Assembly (NCBI GenBank): GCA_024638765.1
Contig: JAHEJT010000028.1
Span: 1-39,001 of the forward strand
Origin: Verrucomicrobiales bacterium
Lineage (GTDB): Bacteria > Verrucomicrobiota > Verrucomicrobiia > Verrucomicrobiales > DEV007
DNA length: 39,001 nt
Direction: 5' to 3'
Shown here: one piece after another, positions 37,866 to 39,001 of the stretch
Numbering within the stretch: position 1 is the stretch's first letter
Layout of the letters: each line of letters begins with the position of its first letter
Translations under genes and position numbers: made by a program
Notes under the pieces: model-generated
The model's database searches: none
What the model was told of the DNA's origin: nothing
What the model saw: the letters and a program-made list of their open reading frames with translations, nothing else

Positions 37866-38108
37866 TTAATCGCCCGGCTCTTTTTTTCGAGCGGCCGCGC
37901 TGAGAGACTTTACGACCCACCCGAAGATAAATCCCACTGCAAAGACCCCAAGGATCATGATCGAACGGCGCACCTCGATACGGGCTACGAGGAGATTGAT
38001 CTCGATCACCTCCATATTGATCAATATGAAGGTCGCGATCCCCGCAATAGCTAAAACCGCAACAGCGATCTTGATTTTCGTGCGCAACGAAGAGTCTTCT
38101 TTCAACAC
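37866..38108 (-). CDS. LapA-domain (DUF1049-like) membrane protein
   Basis: An 80-residue protein with two membrane helices (IKIAVAVLAIAGIATFILINM and RRSIMILGVFAVGFIFGWVVKSL). They are separated by a short EVIEINLLVARIEV strand, which is the layout of LapA/DUF1049 proteins: helix, N-x-x-V-x-V-x-x-L loop, helix, basic tail. In E. coli LapA is linked with lipopolysaccharide assembly, but many paralogues have no known role. It starts the four-gene minus-strand run with DUF432 and the two channels. Upstream, 38109-38354 contains no gene. Confidence 0.75.
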   Translation of the reverse strand: MLKEDSSLRTKIKIAVAVLAIAGIATFILINMEVIEINLLVARIEVRRSIMILGVFAVGFIFGWVVKSLSAAARKKEPGD

Positions 38109-38354
38109 AGCAGTAGTCCGTCCAGCGGGAATAACTCGGCCCGGGACTTCGATTCAGTCAGCCGAGCCCAGCTTTATTCTATTGTGCATGAAGCATGCCA
38201 AGTTTCTGGAGCTTCCGCAAGACACTGTAATAGAAGACGCGCACGCATTCCGGAGTCCGCACGCCAGCGGTCTTGCCGTTCAATGGATGACCTATTTGCA
38301 AGTTTGGTGGACGATCTCCGTCATCTCGACCCAAGACCTCCCATGCCGGCGGCT

Positions 38355-39001
38355 TCAAGCCAAAATCGGCTGCACGATCTTGCCGTGCACGTCCGTGAGC
38401 CGGTAATAGCGTCCCTGGAATTTGTAGGTCAGCTTCTTGTGATTGATCCCTAGCAAGTGCATCACCGTGGCGTGCAGGTCGTGCACGCTCACCGGATCCT
38501 GCGCAACATTGTAACTGTAATCGTCGGTCTCCCCGTAACCGACCCCCGCTTTGATGCCGCCTCCGGCCAGCCACATCGTAAAGCATCGGGGATGATGATC
38601 CCGGCCGTAACTCTTTTCCGTCAACTCGCCCTGGCAGTAGACCGTCCGCCCGAATTCACCGCCCCAGATCACGAGCGTCTCGTCGAGCAATCCCCGATTC
38701 TTCAAATCCCGGATCAATCCCGCGGTCGCCTGGTCGGTCTGCTGACACTGACGGCGCAATTGCCCCGGCAATCCGCCGTGCGTGTCCCAGCCGCGGTGAA
38801 ACAACTGGACAAAGCGCACCCCGCGCTCTGAGAGCCGGCGTGCCAGCAGGCAGTTATACGCGTAGCTTCCCGGCTTGCGGGCGTCCTCGCCATAAAGATC
38901 GAAGGTGCGCGCGGGCTCCCTGGATACATCCGCCAGCTCTGGCACCGACGTCTGCATCCGGTAAGCCATCTCGTACTGCGCGATACGCGTCTCAATCTCC
39001 G
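38355..39001 (-). CDS. DUF1501 domain protein (C-terminal part, cut by window edge)
   Basis: The final 215 residues of a DUF1501 (sulfatase-like alkaline phosphatase fold) protein, open to the window edge. Signatures are [122 protein letters not shown] and the ending [19 protein letters not shown]1501 genes are common in planctomycetes and Verrucomicrobia, where they are usually paired with DUF1549/DUF1553 (cytochrome-type) genes. The partner would lie further to the right. The N-terminus, including any twin-arginine signal, is not in the window. Confidence 0.92.
   Translation of the reverse strand, partial: EIETRIAQYEMAYRMQTSVPELADVSREPARTFDLYGEDARKPGSYAYNCLLARRLSERGVRFVQLFHRGWDTHGGLPGQLRRQCQQTDQATAGLIRDLKNRGLLDETLVIWGGEFGRTVYCQGELTEKSYGRDHHPRCFTMWLAGGGIKAGVGYGETDDYSYNVAQDPVSVHDLHATVMHLLGINHKKLTYKFQGRYYRLTDVHGKIVQPILA

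Overview
This 39 kb window is GC-rich bacterial chromosome, densely coded on both strands. The partial gene at the right edge is a DUF1501 protein, a family most abundant in Planctomycetota and Verrucomicrobiota. Together with the mix of transport, lipoprotein and sigma54-type regulatory genes this suggests a member of the PVC superphylum. That is an inference; no rRNA or other phylogenetic marker is present. I saw no rRNA, tRNA, CRISPR array or phage genes.

Layout. (1) 1-4.4 kb: a divergent partial response regulator, then a histidine kinase/NtrC-type sigma54 activator pair, a degenerate ferritin-like protein, a MITE-like palindromic element and a small orphan ORF. (2) 4.4-7.0 kb, minus strand: a membrane-anchored protein, the Mg2+ channel MgtE and a small lipoprotein. 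(3) 7.2-16.2 kb, plus strand: D-lactate dehydrogenase, a tandem universal stress protein, then eight tightly packed Mrp/Mbh-like cation/proton antiporter genes in the order E-F-G-(MbhD+MbhE+MrpB fusion)-C-D-D-D. There is no MrpA. (4) 16.4-17.6 kb: a PIN/RHH toxin-antitoxin pair with a perfect 20 bp palindrome in front, followed by a half copy of the same MITE family and a second structured repeat. (5) 17.6-26.5 kb, minus strand: a five-gene run of a DAACS-type symporter, Na/Pi cotransporter, P-type cation ATPase, beta-CASP metallo-beta-lactamase nuclease and cardiolipin synthase. (6) 26.6-28.2 kb, minus strand: three small lipoproteins, one of them a paralogue of the lipoprotein in region 2. 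(7) 28.6-34.4 kb, plus strand: an unknown envelope protein behind a good sigma54-type promoter match, a RimB-RimK-aspartoacylase operon, a DUF21/CNNM membrane protein and a flippase-like membrane protein. (8) 34.4-39.0 kb, minus strand: a LapA-like protein, a DUF432 protein and two MscS-family channels in one operon, preceded by the 3' end of the DUF1501 gene.

Taken together the window is rich in ion and osmotic homeostasis functions: Mg2+ (MgtE), Na+/H+ (Mrp-like), a P-type ATPase, Na/Pi, a dicarboxylate symporter and mechanosensitive release channels. The most unusual item is the Mrp-like cluster, with three antiporter-type subunits, one lacking the conserved TM5 glutamate, and a triple-domain fusion. 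Also of note are a two-copy palindromic element family, an activator with a GAFTNA loop in place of GAFTGA, a DAACS transporter with NMAGT in place of NMDGT, and an MscS-like protein with two apparent beta domains.
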